Positions 16,970-25,470 of a DNA stretch of 64,000 nucleotides are shown piece after piece; the stretch's first letter is position 1, and each line of letters begins with the position of its first letter. Under the pieces are notes generated by a model that saw only the letters and a program-made list of their open reading frames with translations, did not search any database and had not been told where the DNA came from. Location: assembly GCF_040797425.1 (NCBI RefSeq), contig NZ_JBFNEH010000015.1, positions 1-64,000 on the forward strand. The letters run 5' to 3'. The DNA comes from Symbiobacterium sp040797425. GTDB lineage: Bacteria > Bacillota > Sulfobacillia > Symbiobacteriales > Symbiobacteriaceae. Both the position numbers and the translations under genes were made by a program.

Positions 16970-17688
16970 GCCGACCGCCCTCCCAGATAGGCCTGCTCCA
17001 CCAGCGGGTTGCCGATCAGTTCGGCCGCGCTCCCCTCCAGGCGAACCACCCCGTTCTGAAGCACGTACCCCCGGTGGGCGATCTGCAGGGCGGCCCGGGC
17101 GTTCTGTTCGACCATGAAGATGGTCGTCCCGCGGGCGTTCACCTGCCGGATCAGCTCCAAGACCCGGTCCACCCAGAGCGGCGACAGGCCCATCGTCGGC
17201 TCATCCATGCAGAGCAGGCGGGGGCGACCCATCAGGGCCCGGGCCATGGCCACCATCTGCTGCTCGCCGCCCGAGAGCGTCCCCGCAACCTGGGAGAGCC
17301 GCTCCTTCACCCGCGGGAACAGTTCCAGCATGGCCTCATAGTCGGCCTGCACCTGCTCGCGGTCGGTACGGGCATAGGCGCCCATCAGCAGGTTCTCCCG
17401 CACGGTCATGTACGGGAAGAGCCTCCGGGCCTCCGGCACCGACCCCAACCCCCAGCGGATGCGGCGGGGCGTGGACCAGGCGGTGGCATCCTCCCCGCCC
17501 AGCAGCACCCGGCCCCGGCGGGGCCGGACCAGGCCCAGGATCACCTTCATGGCGGTGGACTTGCCCGAGGCGTTGCCCCCGAGCAGGCAGGTAATCTCGC
17601 CCTCCCGCACGGTCAGGTTCACGTCAAAATGCACCTGCACCGGTCCGTAGAAGGTGTCGACCCCCCGCAGCTCCAGAATCGCCGTCAC
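16966..17688 (-). CDS. livF: Branched-chain amino acid-type ABC transporter ATP-binding protein LivF
   Basis: About 240 residues. Walker A is GGNASGKST (normal pattern GxxGxGKS/T with Ala replacing Gly), the signature is LSGGEQQM and Walker B is LLCMDEPTMGLSP. It is one of the paired ATPases of a high-affinity LIV-type importer. I start it at GTG 17688 because AAGGGGGG lies seven bases upstream; an upstream GTG at 17712 is possible. It overlaps the end of livG by about 65 bases and the start of the dehydrogenase gene by four. Confidence 0.93.
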   Translation of the reverse strand: MTAILELRGVDTFYGPVQVHFDVNLTVREGEITCLLGGNASGKSTAMKVILGLVRPRRGRVLLGGEDATAWSTPRRIRWGLGSVPEARRLFPYMTVRENLLMGAYARTDREQVQADYEAMLELFPRVKERLSQVAGTLSGGEQQMVAMARALMGRPRLLCMDEPTMGLSPLWVDRVLELIRQVNARGTTIFMVEQNARAALQIAHRGYVLQNGVVRLEGSAAELIGNPLVEQAYLGGRSA

Positions 17689-18532
17689 GCGCGGTCCCCC
17701 CCTTCGGTGCACCGCCGCCCGTGCGGCCCACGTAGGCCTCCACCAGGCGCCGGTCGGCCCAGACCGTCTCGGGCGTGCCCTCCACCAGCACCTGACCGGC
17801 CTCCAGGGCCACCACCCAGTGCGCCACGGCGCTCACCAGGTCCAGCTTGTGCTCGATGAGGAGGATGGCGTGGCCCCGGGCCTGCAGCCGCCGGATGAGC
17901 TCGGTCATCTCCTCGGTCTCGGTGGGGTTCATGCCCGCGGTGGGCTCGTCAAGCAGCAGGATCTTGGGGCGGAGGGCCAGAGCCCGGGCCAGTTCGGTGC
18001 GGCGGCGGTTAGCGTAGGAGAGCGAGTAGGCCGGCTGGTGCAGCCGGGGGAGCAGCCTGTCGCCGAAGAGCGAGAGGATCTCCATGGCCTCCTCCACCAG
18101 CTCGGCTTCCAGGCGCCGCAGTCGGGCCGGCCGGGAGAGCGCCGTGACCACCTCCCGGATGGCCCCGAGCGCCCCGCTCACGGGTCCGGCCGGCCGGCCG
18201 AACTCCGCCTGCAGTCGGCTGTGGGCGCCCAGGAGCACGTTTTCCAGCACTGTCAGGTTCCCGTAGACCCGCCCGTTCTGGAACGTGCGGGCGACCCCCT
18301 TCGCGGCGATCACGTGCGCAGGAAGGCCGTCGATGCGCTCCCCGTCCAGGTAGACCTCGCCGCCGTCGGGGCGCTCGGCGCCGGTGATGAGCTGGAACAG
18401 GGTCGTCTTGCCGGCCCCGTTGGGGCCGATGATGGCCACCGTCTCGCCCGGGCCCACCTCCAGGCTGACGGACTTCACAGCATCCAGGCCGCCGAACCGC
18501 TTCGTCAGGTTCCGCACCGAAAGCACCTTCAC
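17624..18532 (-). CDS. livG: Branched-chain amino acid-type ABC transporter ATP-binding protein LivG
   Basis: About 302 residues. Walker A is GPNGAGKTT (about residue 38), the signature region is LSYANRRRTELARAL (a LivG-type variant) and Walker B is ILLLDEPTAGMNP. It partners LivF. I start it at GTG 18532 because the AGGAGGTGAG site lies just before it and overlaps the permease stop; GTG 18541 is the alternative. The last 20-30 residues are unusually Gly-rich and run over the livF start, longer than typical LivG of about 255 residues. Confidence 0.92.
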   Translation of the reverse strand: MKVLSVRNLTKRFGGLDAVKSVSLEVGPGETVAIIGPNGAGKTTLFQLITGAERPDGGEVYLDGERIDGLPAHVIAAKGVARTFQNGRVYGNLTVLENVLLGAHSRLQAEFGRPAGPVSGALGAIREVVTALSRPARLRRLEAELVEEAMEILSLFGDRLLPRLHQPAYSLSYANRRRTELARALALRPKILLLDEPTAGMNPTETEEMTELIRRLQARGHAILLIEHKLDLVSAVAHWVVALEAGQVLVEGTPETVWADRRLVEAYVGRTGGGAPKGGTARDGDSGAAGGRHLLRTGAGAF

Positions 18533-18545
18533 GGGGCTCACCTCC

Positions 18546-20363
18546 TCACGATGCGGCGCTCAGAAGGCCCCGGGGGCGGAACCGGAGCATCGCCAGGAGC
18601 AGCAGGCCGTAGACCAGGAACCGGTACTCGGCCAGGAACCGGGCGGACTCGGGGATGGCAATCAGGGCCAGCGCCCCCACCACGGCACCCATGGTGCTGT
18701 CCAGCCCGCCCAGCACCACCATGGTCAGCACCTGCAGCGACAGGGCATGGGTGAAGGTGTCCGGGGCGATATAGGTGTACGAGTGGGCCAGGAGCACGCC
18801 CGCGAAGGCGGCGATGAAGGCGCTGAGGCCGAAGGCGATGGACTTGTACCGCTCCAGCCCCACGCCGTAGGCCCGGGCGGCCACCTCGTCCTCCCGCACG
18901 GCCCGGAAGGCGCGGCCCAGGTACGAACCGGACAGCCGCTCCGCCACCCAGACGCCGCCGATGAGCAGCAGCAGGGTGAGCCAGTAGAAGCCCGCGGCCG
19001 AGGCGATCTCCACGCCGAAGAGGGTAGGCGGGGCGATGTTGCTGATGCCGAGGGCCCCCCGCGTGAGCGACGTCCAGTTGAGCGCCACCAGGGCGATCCC
19101 CTGCCCCAGGCCGATGGTGGCCACGGCCAGGTACTGCCCCCGGAGCCGCAGGGCCGGGTAGCAGATCACCACGCCGATCGCGGCGGCGATCAGGGGCGAG
19201 ACCACGAGGGCCAGCAGAAAGGGCAGCTGCAGCCGGGTGGTGAGGATGGCCGAGGCGTAGGCCCCCAGGGCCAGGAAGCCGGCATGGCCGAGGGAGATCT
19301 GCCCGGCCGTTCCGGTGATGAGGTTGAGGCTGATGGCCAGGAGGCCGAAGATCCAGGCGGTGGCCAGCACCTGGAGCCAGTAGCCGTTGCGGACGACCAG
19401 GGGCAGGACCAGGGCCGCCGCGGCCGCCGCGAGCAGCGCCCAGCGGGGACTGCGGAGCGGCCGCCCGATCGGGATAAAGGTGCCGACGGTGGGCTCTGGC
19501 AGCAGCGCCCGGGTAGCGGCGAAGAGACCGCCCGGCCGGAAGAGCAACACACCCAGCAGCAGGGCGATGCCGACCAGATCACGCCAGGTGGAACCCAGCC
19601 AGGCCACCGCCAGCGACTCCGCCGTGCCCAGCAGGTATGCGCCCAGGATGGCACCGGGGATGTTGCCCAGGCCGCCCAGCAGGGCGGCCGTGAAGCCCTT
19701 CAGGCTCGCGGAGAAGCCCATGGTGTGGTAGACGCTGTGGTAGTAGAGCCCCACCAACAGCCCGCTTACCCCCGCCAGGGCGCCCGCCATGGCGAAGCTG
19801 ATGCGGCTCACCTGGTGCACGTCCACGCCCATCTGGAGGGCGGCCTCCCGATCCTGGGCGGTGGCCCGCACCGCCCAGCCCAGACGTGACCGCTTCAGGA
19901 AAAGCCAGAGCACCAGGGCCGTGGTCAGCCCCACCGCCAGGATCACCAGGTCCAGCGTGCCGATGAACCCGCCGCCCACCCGGAAGCGCACGTCGGCAAT
20001 CGGGGCATGGAAAGCCTTGGTCTCGGGTCCCCAGATCAGCTGGGCCGCCTGCTCCAGAATGAGCCCGGCGGCGATGGTGGTGAGCAGGAGCACCGTCCGG
20101 CCGGACCCGGTGTAGGGGCGAATCGCCACCCGCTCCACCAGCAGCCCCAGCAGCGCGGAGGCAGCGAGGACCAGGCCCAGCGTGGGCAGCAGCGGCAGCC
20201 CGAACCAGGTGACCGCCATCCAGCCCACGAAGGCGCCGACCATGTAGATCGAGCCGTGGGCAAAGTTGATCACGTTGGCCACGCCGTAGATCTGGGTGAT
20301 GCCCACCGCCGTCAGGGCGTACAGGTTGCCGACCACCAGACCGTTGATCAGCTGGTCCAGCAT
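18546..20363 (-). CDS. Fused LivH-LivM permease of a LIV-type ABC transporter
   Basis: 605 residues holding both permease subunits in one chain. The N-terminal half is LivH-like (GLVVGNLYALTAVGI at the start, NFAHGS) and the C-terminal half is LivM-like from about residue 320 (LITGTAGQISLGHAGF, with the EAA-type loop GRAFRAVREDE at about 480). Each half has about eight predicted membrane helices. In most bacteria these are separate genes of about 290-350 codons; fused forms exist but are less common. ATG at 20363 follows AGGAGGGG, ten bases after the livK stop. Confidence 0.92.
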   Translation of the reverse strand: MLDQLINGLVVGNLYALTAVGITQIYGVANVINFAHGSIYMVGAFVGWMAVTWFGLPLLPTLGLVLAASALLGLLVERVAIRPYTGSGRTVLLLTTIAAGLILEQAAQLIWGPETKAFHAPIADVRFRVGGGFIGTLDLVILAVGLTTALVLWLFLKRSRLGWAVRATAQDREAALQMGVDVHQVSRISFAMAGALAGVSGLLVGLYYHSVYHTMGFSASLKGFTAALLGGLGNIPGAILGAYLLGTAESLAVAWLGSTWRDLVGIALLLGVLLFRPGGLFAATRALLPEPTVGTFIPIGRPLRSPRWALLAAAAAALVLPLVVRNGYWLQVLATAWIFGLLAISLNLITGTAGQISLGHAGFLALGAYASAILTTRLQLPFLLALVVSPLIAAAIGVVICYPALRLRGQYLAVATIGLGQGIALVALNWTSLTRGALGISNIAPPTLFGVEIASAAGFYWLTLLLLIGGVWVAERLSGSYLGRAFRAVREDEVAARAYGVGLERYKSIAFGLSAFIAAFAGVLLAHSYTYIAPDTFTHALSLQVLTMVVLGGLDSTMGAVVGALALIAIPESARFLAEYRFLVYGLLLLAMLRFRPRGLLSAAS

Positions 20364-20373
20364 GCTCCCCCTC

Positions 20374-21561
20374 CTACGGCTCCCAGATCTCGAAGGCCCC
20401 GTTCCGGACCACGAGCCTCAGGTAACGGGGGTTCCGGAGGCGCCGGTCCTCGCCGAAGGCGGTGGTGCCGTACATCACGGTCTGGAGGTTCTCCGCCTTC
20501 TCCAGGCCGTCCCGCAGGGCCTTGCGGTCCACGCCCACCTCGTTCAGGACCGCAGCCAGGATCTTGATGCCGTCATAGGCCACCGCTGCAAAGTTGTCGG
20601 GCTCGACCCCGTACTTCTCCCGATACTTGCGCACGAACTCCTGCGCCTCGGGCCGGGGGTCGGCGGGGTGGAAGCGGGTGGCGGTATAGACGCCCTCCAC
20701 CGCCTCGCCGCCCAGGGCGATGAACTGGGGCGAGTAAGTCGAGCCGATGGCCACCACGGTCACGTCCAGCCCGACATCGTCGATCTGCTGGGCGATGAGC
20801 GCCCCGTCGTTGTAGTAGGAAATCAGGATCAGCGCGTCGGGATTGGCGTCACGGGCCTTGGTGAGGACCGGGCGGAAGTCCTTCTCCGTGAGCAGGTATG
20901 CCTCTCGCAGCACGATCTCGGCTCCCAGGGACTCGGCCTTGGCGATGAAGAGGTCGGCCGAGGTCTGTCCCCAGTCCGTGTTCATATGCAGTACCGCCAG
21001 CCGCTTCTTGCCCAGGTCCTCCACGGCCAGGGTGGCCAGGAAGGGGGCGTCGTCCTCCTGGCTGCCGGAGTTGCTCCAGATGTAGTCGCCGGTCTTGGTG
21101 AAGTCCGGATGCGAGTTGGTAATGCCCAGCTGCACCAGGCCCGCCCGCTGGAAGATGGGCGAGGCGGCCATGGAGGCGGGCGAGCTGAAGTCGCCGATCA
21201 CCGCCACGATGCGCGGGTCGCTCACAAACTTCTGGGCGACCGCCGGGGTCTGCTTCGGGTCGCTCTGCGTGTCTTCGAACACGTAGTTCAGCGGCCGGCC
21301 CTGCACGCCACCGGCGGCGTTGATCTCCTCCAACGCCAGGTCGAACCCCCGGCGCCAGATCTTCCCGTATTCGGCGTTGTCCCCCGTGAGCGGGCCCATG
21401 ACGCCGATGAGGACCTCTCCCTGCGCCGCGTTCTGGGCCCCTGCCGGGCCCTGCGCCCCCGACGGGGTCGTAGGTGCGAGGCTACAACCGGCCGTCACCA
21501 CCGCAAACGTCAGAACCCCCGCTAGCAGTACTCGGGCGTGTTGCGCCCTGCGCAGAGACAC
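20374..21561 (-). CDS. livK: LivK-type substrate-binding lipoprotein
   Basis: About 395 residues from GTG 21561, preceded by AAAGGGGAG. The signal peptide ends in the lipobox VTAGC, so the mature protein is anchored to the outer face of the membrane. The body is a Peripla_BP_6 fold (IGVMGPLTGDNAEYGK near the start, IAVIGDFSSPAS, and DGIKILAAVL). It is the first gene of the operon and delivers substrate to the LivHM permease. The ligand is not predictable: the fold also binds amides, aromatic acids and short-chain acids, and the downstream catabolic genes suggest something other than leucine. Confidence 0.93.
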   Translation of the reverse strand: MSLRRAQHARVLLAGVLTFAVVTAGCSLAPTTPSGAQGPAGAQNAAQGEVLIGVMGPLTGDNAEYGKIWRRGFDLALEEINAAGGVQGRPLNYVFEDTQSDPKQTPAVAQKFVSDPRIVAVIGDFSSPASMAASPIFQRAGLVQLGITNSHPDFTKTGDYIWSNSGSQEDDAPFLATLAVEDLGKKRLAVLHMNTDWGQTSADLFIAKAESLGAEIVLREAYLLTEKDFRPVLTKARDANPDALILISYYNDGALIAQQIDDVGLDVTVVAIGSTYSPQFIALGGEAVEGVYTATRFHPADPRPEAQEFVRKYREKYGVEPDNFAAVAYDGIKILAAVLNEVGVDRKALRDGLEKAENLQTVMYGTTAFGEDRRLRNPRYLRLVVRNGAFEIWEP

Positions 21562-21593
21562 CAGAACCACTCCCCTTTCACCAGCAATATCAT

Positions 21594-21611
21594 GTATTCC
21601 GGTCGGAATAC
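21594..21611. promoter_or_regulatory. Perfect palindrome at the head of the liv operon (candidate repressor operator)
   Basis: GTATTCCG-GT-CGGAATAC, eight-base arms with a two-base centre, 33 bases upstream of the livK start. Size and symmetry suit a TetR- or GntR-type dimer. A TTGACT at about 21640-21645 on the minus strand may be the -35 box, which would put the palindrome in or just after the promoter. No regulator gene is adjacent in the window. Confidence 0.6.
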
Positions 21612-21692
21612 GTTGCATTGAAGGGTAGCATTATTCCGCCTTCCAGTCAACTGGGTGATTAGGGAAAGTTCTGGTTTTCCGTCGGAGGAGTC

Positions 21693-21721
21693 AAAAAAGC
21701 CGGATGCCTTACAGCATCCGG
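21693..21721 (-). terminator. Intrinsic terminator of the transsulfuration operon
   Basis: On the minus strand, CCGGATGC/GCATCCGG (eight pairs, six-base loop) is followed by six T, 18 bases past the stop of the 21739-22848 gene. This is a classic Rho-independent terminator. Confidence 0.88.
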
Positions 21722-21738
21722 GCCATCTCTGTGGGGGC

Positions 21739-22848
21739 TCAGGACCGCACCTGTGCCGCTGCATACACCAGCGCCTGCTCCAGGTCCGCCAGCAGGTCCG
21801 CGGGCTCCTCGATGCCCACGGAGAAGCGGATCAGGTCGTCCGTGATGCCCCGGCGGAGGCGCTCCTCGGGCGGCATCGACGCGTGCGAGTGGCGTGCGGG
21901 GACGGCGACCAGGCTCTCCACCGCCCCGAGGGAGACGCCCAGCAGCGGCAGGTGCAGCCGCTGCACGAAGGGCTCCGTCATCGCCGCGCTCACCAGGCGA
22001 AACGAGACCATGGCGCCCACCCCCGGGTAGTAGACCTCGGCCACCTCCTCCCGCTCCCGCAGCCACTCGGCGATGCGGGCGGCGGTGGCTGCCTGCCTCT
22101 CCACGCGGACCTGCAGGGTCTTGATGCCGCGCATCACCAGGAAGCAGTCCTGCGGGCCGAGCACCGCCCCCACGGCGTTCTGGATGAAGTAGAGTTCGTC
22201 GGCCAGGGCGGGGTCCCGGACGGCCGCCACGCCGGCGATCAGGTCGCTGTGGCCGCCCAGGTACTTGGTGGCGGAGTGGATCACGATATCCGCCCCCTCC
22301 TCCAGCGGGCGGCAGAAGCAGGGCGTGAGAAGCGTGTTGTCCACCAGCAGGCGCAGCTTGTGCTGCCGGGCGATCTCCGCCATCGCCCGCACGTCGGTCC
22401 GCTTCAGGAAAGGATTGCTGATCGTCTCCACCAGCAGCCCCCGGGTGTTGGGCCGCACTGCCCGCTCCACCGCCACGGGGTCGCTGGTGTCGACGAAGCT
22501 GGCCGTGATGCCGAAGCGGCTCAGCACCCGGGTGAGCAGGCGGTAGGTGCCGCCGTAACAGTCGTCGGTGACCACCAGGTGATCACCCGCGCGGAAGAGC
22601 ATGAGCGCGCTGGTCAGAGCGGCCAGGCCGGACGCGAAGGCAAAACCCCTGACGCCGCCCTCCACCTCGGCGATGATTGCCTCCAGGGCCTGGCGGGTCG
22701 GGTTGCCGGAGCGGGCGTAGTCATACGGCCCCGGGGTGTTCAGGCCGGGCTGCCCAAATGTGGAAACCTGATAGATGGGCACGGCCGCCGCGCCGGTGGT
22801 GCGGTCCACCTCATGCCCCGTGTGCAGAAGCCTCGTCCCGAACTCCAT
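21739..22848 (-). CDS. PLP-dependent transsulfuration enzyme (MetC/cystathionine lyase type)
   Basis: 369 residues of the Cys/Met metabolism PLP family. Visible: YARSGNPTR near the N-terminus, FASGLAAL (about 70), VDNTLLTP, and the PLP lysine in HSATKYLGGHSD (about residue 190). Likely reactions are cystathionine beta- or gamma-lyase, cystathionine gamma-synthase or a sulfhydrylase; sequence reading cannot separate them. By analogy with the Bacillus metI-metC pair, the second gene would be the lyase. ATG at 22848 follows AGGGGGAG and overlaps the upstream paralogue by 38 bases, so translation is coupled. Confidence 0.9.
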   Translation of the reverse strand: MEFGTRLLHTGHEVDRTTGAAAVPIYQVSTFGQPGLNTPGPYDYARSGNPTRQALEAIIAEVEGGVRGFAFASGLAALTSALMLFRAGDHLVVTDDCYGGTYRLLTRVLSRFGITASFVDTSDPVAVERAVRPNTRGLLVETISNPFLKRTDVRAMAEIARQHKLRLLVDNTLLTPCFCRPLEEGADIVIHSATKYLGGHSDLIAGVAAVRDPALADELYFIQNAVGAVLGPQDCFLVMRGIKTLQVRVERQAATAARIAEWLREREEVAEVYYPGVGAMVSFRLVSAAMTEPFVQRLHLPLLGVSLGAVESLVAVPARHSHASMPPEERLRRGITDDLIRFSVGIEEPADLLADLEQALVYAAAQVRS

Positions 22849-23932
22849 CGCACTCCCCCTCCAATGCCTGCGCGAGGTCGGCGATCAGGTCCTCGGCGTC
22901 CTCGATGCCCACCGACAGCCGGAGCAGGCGGTCGGTGATGCCCAGCCGCTCCCGTACCTCCACCGGCATGTCGGCGTGGGTCTGCGCCCAGGGGAAGGTG
23001 ATCAGCGTCTCCACGCCCCCGAGCGACTCGGCGAAGAGGATCAGCCGCACCCGGCGAAGCACCTGCGGCACCAGGCGCGGGTCTTTCACGGTGAACGAGA
23101 GCATGCCGCTCACGCCCGGGTAGAGCACCTCCTCCACCCGCGGGTGGCGCCGCAGCCATGCGGCGATGCGGGCGGCGTTCTGCTGGTGCCGCTCCATCCG
23201 GAGCGCCAGGGTCTTCAGCCCGCGCAGCACCAGCCAGCTCTCCTGCGGCCCCAGCGCCGACCCCACCGCGTTCTGGATGAAGTGGAGCCGTTCGCCCAGG
23301 GCGGCGTCCCGAACGATCAGCGCACCCGCCACCACGTCGTTGTGGCCGGCCAGGTACTTGGTGGCGCTGTGGACCACGATATCCGCGCCAAGCGCGAGCG
23401 GACGGCAGAGGCAGGGCGTGAGGAAGGTGTTGTCCACGATCAGCCGCAGGCCCACCTCCCGGCACAGCCCGGCGAGGGCGGCCAGGTCCGCCCGCTTCAT
23501 GCGTGGGTTGGTGAGCGCCTCGACCAGGATCGCCCGGGTGTTGGGCCGGATGGCCGCCCGCACGGCCGCGAGATCCGTGGTGTCGACGTACGTGCGCGGG
23601 AGGCCGAGAACGTGATCCAGCAGCCGGTACGTCCCTCCGTAGAGGTCCTCCGTGACCACCAGGTGGTCGTCGGGCCCGAACAGCCGCAGCGCACAGGTCA
23701 GCGCAGCCATGCCCGACGTGAAAGCAAGGGCCCGGGCGCCTCCCTCCGCCCGGGCGAGGGCCTCCTCGAGGGCCGTTCGGGTCGGGTTGCCCGTCCGGCT
23801 ATAGTCATACCCGGTGGACTCGCCCAGGGCCGGGTGCTGAAAGGTCGCCGACTGGTAGATCGGCACCGAGAGGGCGCCGTAGACGGGGTCCCGCCTGACG
23901 CCTGCGTGGACGAGGACCGTGTCGAGTTTCAT
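22811..23932 (-). CDS. PLP-dependent transsulfuration enzyme (MetI/cystathionine gamma-synthase type)
   Basis: 373 residues, clearly paralogous to the downstream gene. Visible: YSRTGNPTR, FTSGMAAL, VDNTFLTP and the PLP-lysine block HSATKYLAGHND (about residue 190). Probably makes cystathionine or homocysteine from an activated homoserine. ATG at 23932 follows GGGGGGAG. It is first in a two-gene operon. I looked for an S-box (SAM) riboswitch or T-box in the upstream 300 bases and found none. Confidence 0.9.
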   Translation of the reverse strand: MKLDTVLVHAGVRRDPVYGALSVPIYQSATFQHPALGESTGYDYSRTGNPTRTALEEALARAEGGARALAFTSGMAALTCALRLFGPDDHLVVTEDLYGGTYRLLDHVLGLPRTYVDTTDLAAVRAAIRPNTRAILVEALTNPRMKRADLAALAGLCREVGLRLIVDNTFLTPCLCRPLALGADIVVHSATKYLAGHNDVVAGALIVRDAALGERLHFIQNAVGSALGPQESWLVLRGLKTLALRMERHQQNAARIAAWLRRHPRVEEVLYPGVSGMLSFTVKDPRLVPQVLRRVRLILFAESLGGVETLITFPWAQTHADMPVEVRERLGITDRLLRLSVGIEDAEDLIADLAQALEGECDGVRDEASAHGA

Positions 23933-24159
23933 GCGTCTCCCCCCTGCGACGTGGATAGGGCAACCAGGCCAGTGGGCGTTGCCATTTACGCCTATTCTCG
24001 CATTTCACGCGCCGGTTGCCATCCTGCGGGCGCCTGAGCCGGGGGTTCCCCTCCTCGGGCTCATGCTGTAGCCGCCTACCGTGCGGAACCTAAGTGCGGC
24101 AGCACACCGCTCTTCGGGCCGCGACGCCGGGCCAGACACCAGGCCCGCGCCGACCAGAC

Positions 24160-24195
24160 AAAAAGCCGCACGGGCCCTGGGTCAGCCCGTGCGGC
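24160..24195 (-). terminator. Intrinsic terminator of the nitroreductase gene
   Basis: On the minus strand, GCCGCACGGG/CCCGTGCGGC (ten pairs, eleven-base loop) is followed by five T, about 60 bases past the nitroreductase stop. Confidence 0.88.
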
Positions 24196-24257
24196 AGGTC
24201 CACAGTCTGGAATCGATCTCGGCCGGTCGCCCGGCGATGCGAGGCGACCGCCTGGCG

Positions 24258-24986
24258 TCACGGAGACGTCCAGTCCGCCAGCATGGCGCGCACCGAGCGG
24301 GACATCTCCACGCTGAAGTCCGCCTCCCACTTCCGCCGGCGGAAGGCGTCCAGCCAGCGCTCTAATTCCGCCCCCTCGAGACCCTGTCGTGCGGCCACCA
24401 TCGCCGCCATGTCGCGGCTCTGGTAGCGGTTCGCGTGCACGATGTCCTCCACCCGGAAACGCGGGGGCTTCGCCCGCCGCCGCTGCTGCTCGGTGGGATA
24501 GCCGACGCAGAGCATCGTCACCGGCGCCACGTACTTCGGCAACCCCAGGAGCGCCTTGTGTTCCTCATACCGCTCCAGGATGTCGCCGATGTAACAGGAA
24601 CCCAGCCCCAGCGCCTCGGCGGCCACTACGGCGTTCTGCGCGGCGATCAGGGCGTCGCAACAGGCCAGGAGGAAATCGCCGTACGACGGGCGCCGGGTCT
24701 CGGGGTTCGTCGCCTGGAACACCTGGAACCAGCGGCTGTAGTCGGCACAGAAGATCAGCACCAGGGGCGCCTGGGCGATGAAGGGCTGGTGGTCGCAGGT
24801 GATCGCCAGCGTCTCCTTCAGTTGCGGGTCCGTCACGTCGATGACCGAGTAGAGCGTCATGTTACCGGCGGTGGGCGCCTGGAGCGCCGCCTCCAGGATC
24901 GCCCGCTTCTTCTCCGGCTCCACGGGCCTTTCCTCGTAGACGCGTACCGACTTGCGGCTGTGAAGGGACTGCAGGATCTCGTTCAT
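24258..24986 (-). CDS. Nitroreductase-family FMN oxidoreductase
   Basis: 242 residues. The family start SRKSVRVYEERPV is replaced by a close match (HSRKSVRVYEE, with the FMN-contacting Arg and Ser). APTAGNM (about 36-42) and the late block EALGLGSCYIGD (about 130) also fit. These FMN enzymes reduce nitro groups, quinones or enones using NAD(P)H; the physiological substrate is unknown. ATG at 24986 follows AGGGAGGG. Single gene with its own terminator, downstream of the tRNA operon on the same strand. Confidence 0.9.
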   Translation of the reverse strand: MNEILQSLHSRKSVRVYEERPVEPEKKRAILEAALQAPTAGNMTLYSVIDVTDPQLKETLAITCDHQPFIAQAPLVLIFCADYSRWFQVFQATNPETRRPSYGDFLLACCDALIAAQNAVVAAEALGLGSCYIGDILERYEEHKALLGLPKYVAPVTMLCVGYPTEQQRRRAKPPRFRVEDIVHANRYQSRDMAAMVAARQGLEGAELERWLDAFRRRKWEADFSVEMSRSVRAMLADWTSP

Positions 24987-25062
24987 GACGGTCCCTCCCT
25001 AAGTGGGCTGTCCTCCGGACGTCGGGCGGCGCTGGCCGGGCATCCGCGGCCCGGGTCTGCGC

Positions 25063-25096
25063 AAAACGCAAAAGGCGCGGTGACGTGCACCGCGCC
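25063..25096 (-). terminator. Intrinsic terminator of the tRNA operon
   Basis: On the minus strand, GGCGCGGTG/CACCGCGCC (nine pairs, five-base loop) is followed by TTTTGCGTTTT, about 30 bases after the CCA end of tRNA-Cys. Confidence 0.88.
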
Positions 25097-25123
25097 GCCG
25101 GGGCTCCCCCGGCCACTCGATTC

Positions 25124-25198
25124 TGGAGGTGGGTGTGGGATTTGAACCCACGAATAACGGTTTTGCAGACCGCCGCGTTACCCCTTCGCCAACCCACC
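25124..25198 (-). tRNA. tRNA-Cys (anticodon GCA)
   Basis: 75 bases including an encoded CCA. The acceptor stem is GGTGGGT/ACCCACC, the anticodon loop is CTGCAAA, the T-arm is GTGGG-TTCAAAT-CCCAC, and the discriminator is U, as expected for tRNA-Cys. It follows tRNA-Ile by four bases in one transcript. Confidence 0.95.
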
Positions 25199-25202
25199 GC
25201 GA

Positions 25203-25279
25203 TGGTGCGAGAGCCGGGATTCGAACCCGGGACCTCACGGTTATCAGCCGTGTGCTCTGGCCTGCTGAGCTACCCTCGC
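25203..25279 (-). tRNA. tRNA-Ile (anticodon GAT)
   Basis: 77 bases including an encoded CCA. The acceptor stem is GCGAGGG/CTCTCGC (one G-U), the anticodon loop is CTGATAA, and the T-arm is CCGGG-TTCGAAT-CCCGG. It is transcribed first, ahead of tRNA-Cys. It stands away from any rRNA genes. Confidence 0.96.
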
Positions 25280-25311
25280 GTGCGCCGCCGGTGCGCCGCC
25301 CGCAGGTCTCT

Positions 25312-25340
25312 ATGGTACCCGATATCCGTCGTTACCGCAA
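25312..25340 (-). promoter_or_regulatory. Probable promoter of the tRNA operon
   Basis: On the minus strand, TTGCGG, a 17-base spacer and TACCAT, about 33 bases upstream of the tRNA-Ile 5' end. The boxes are moderate matches, but spacing and position fit well. Confidence 0.55.
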
Positions 25341-25470
25341 CCCAGTAATTGCTGCCAAGTGTAAGTTTTAATCATGGCAATATGTCGGCGGCGACGCCGT
25401 ACGGGAAGCCGGCGCAGGGCCTTCCACCACGTCTCGGGCGGGTGCGCGGCAAGGGTACACCGCCGTCCCG

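Noticed and set aside
23933..24257. SAM riboswitch or T-box upstream of the transsulfuration genes
   Set aside because: None of the conserved core segments could be found on the minus strand; only unrelated GC-rich stems are present.
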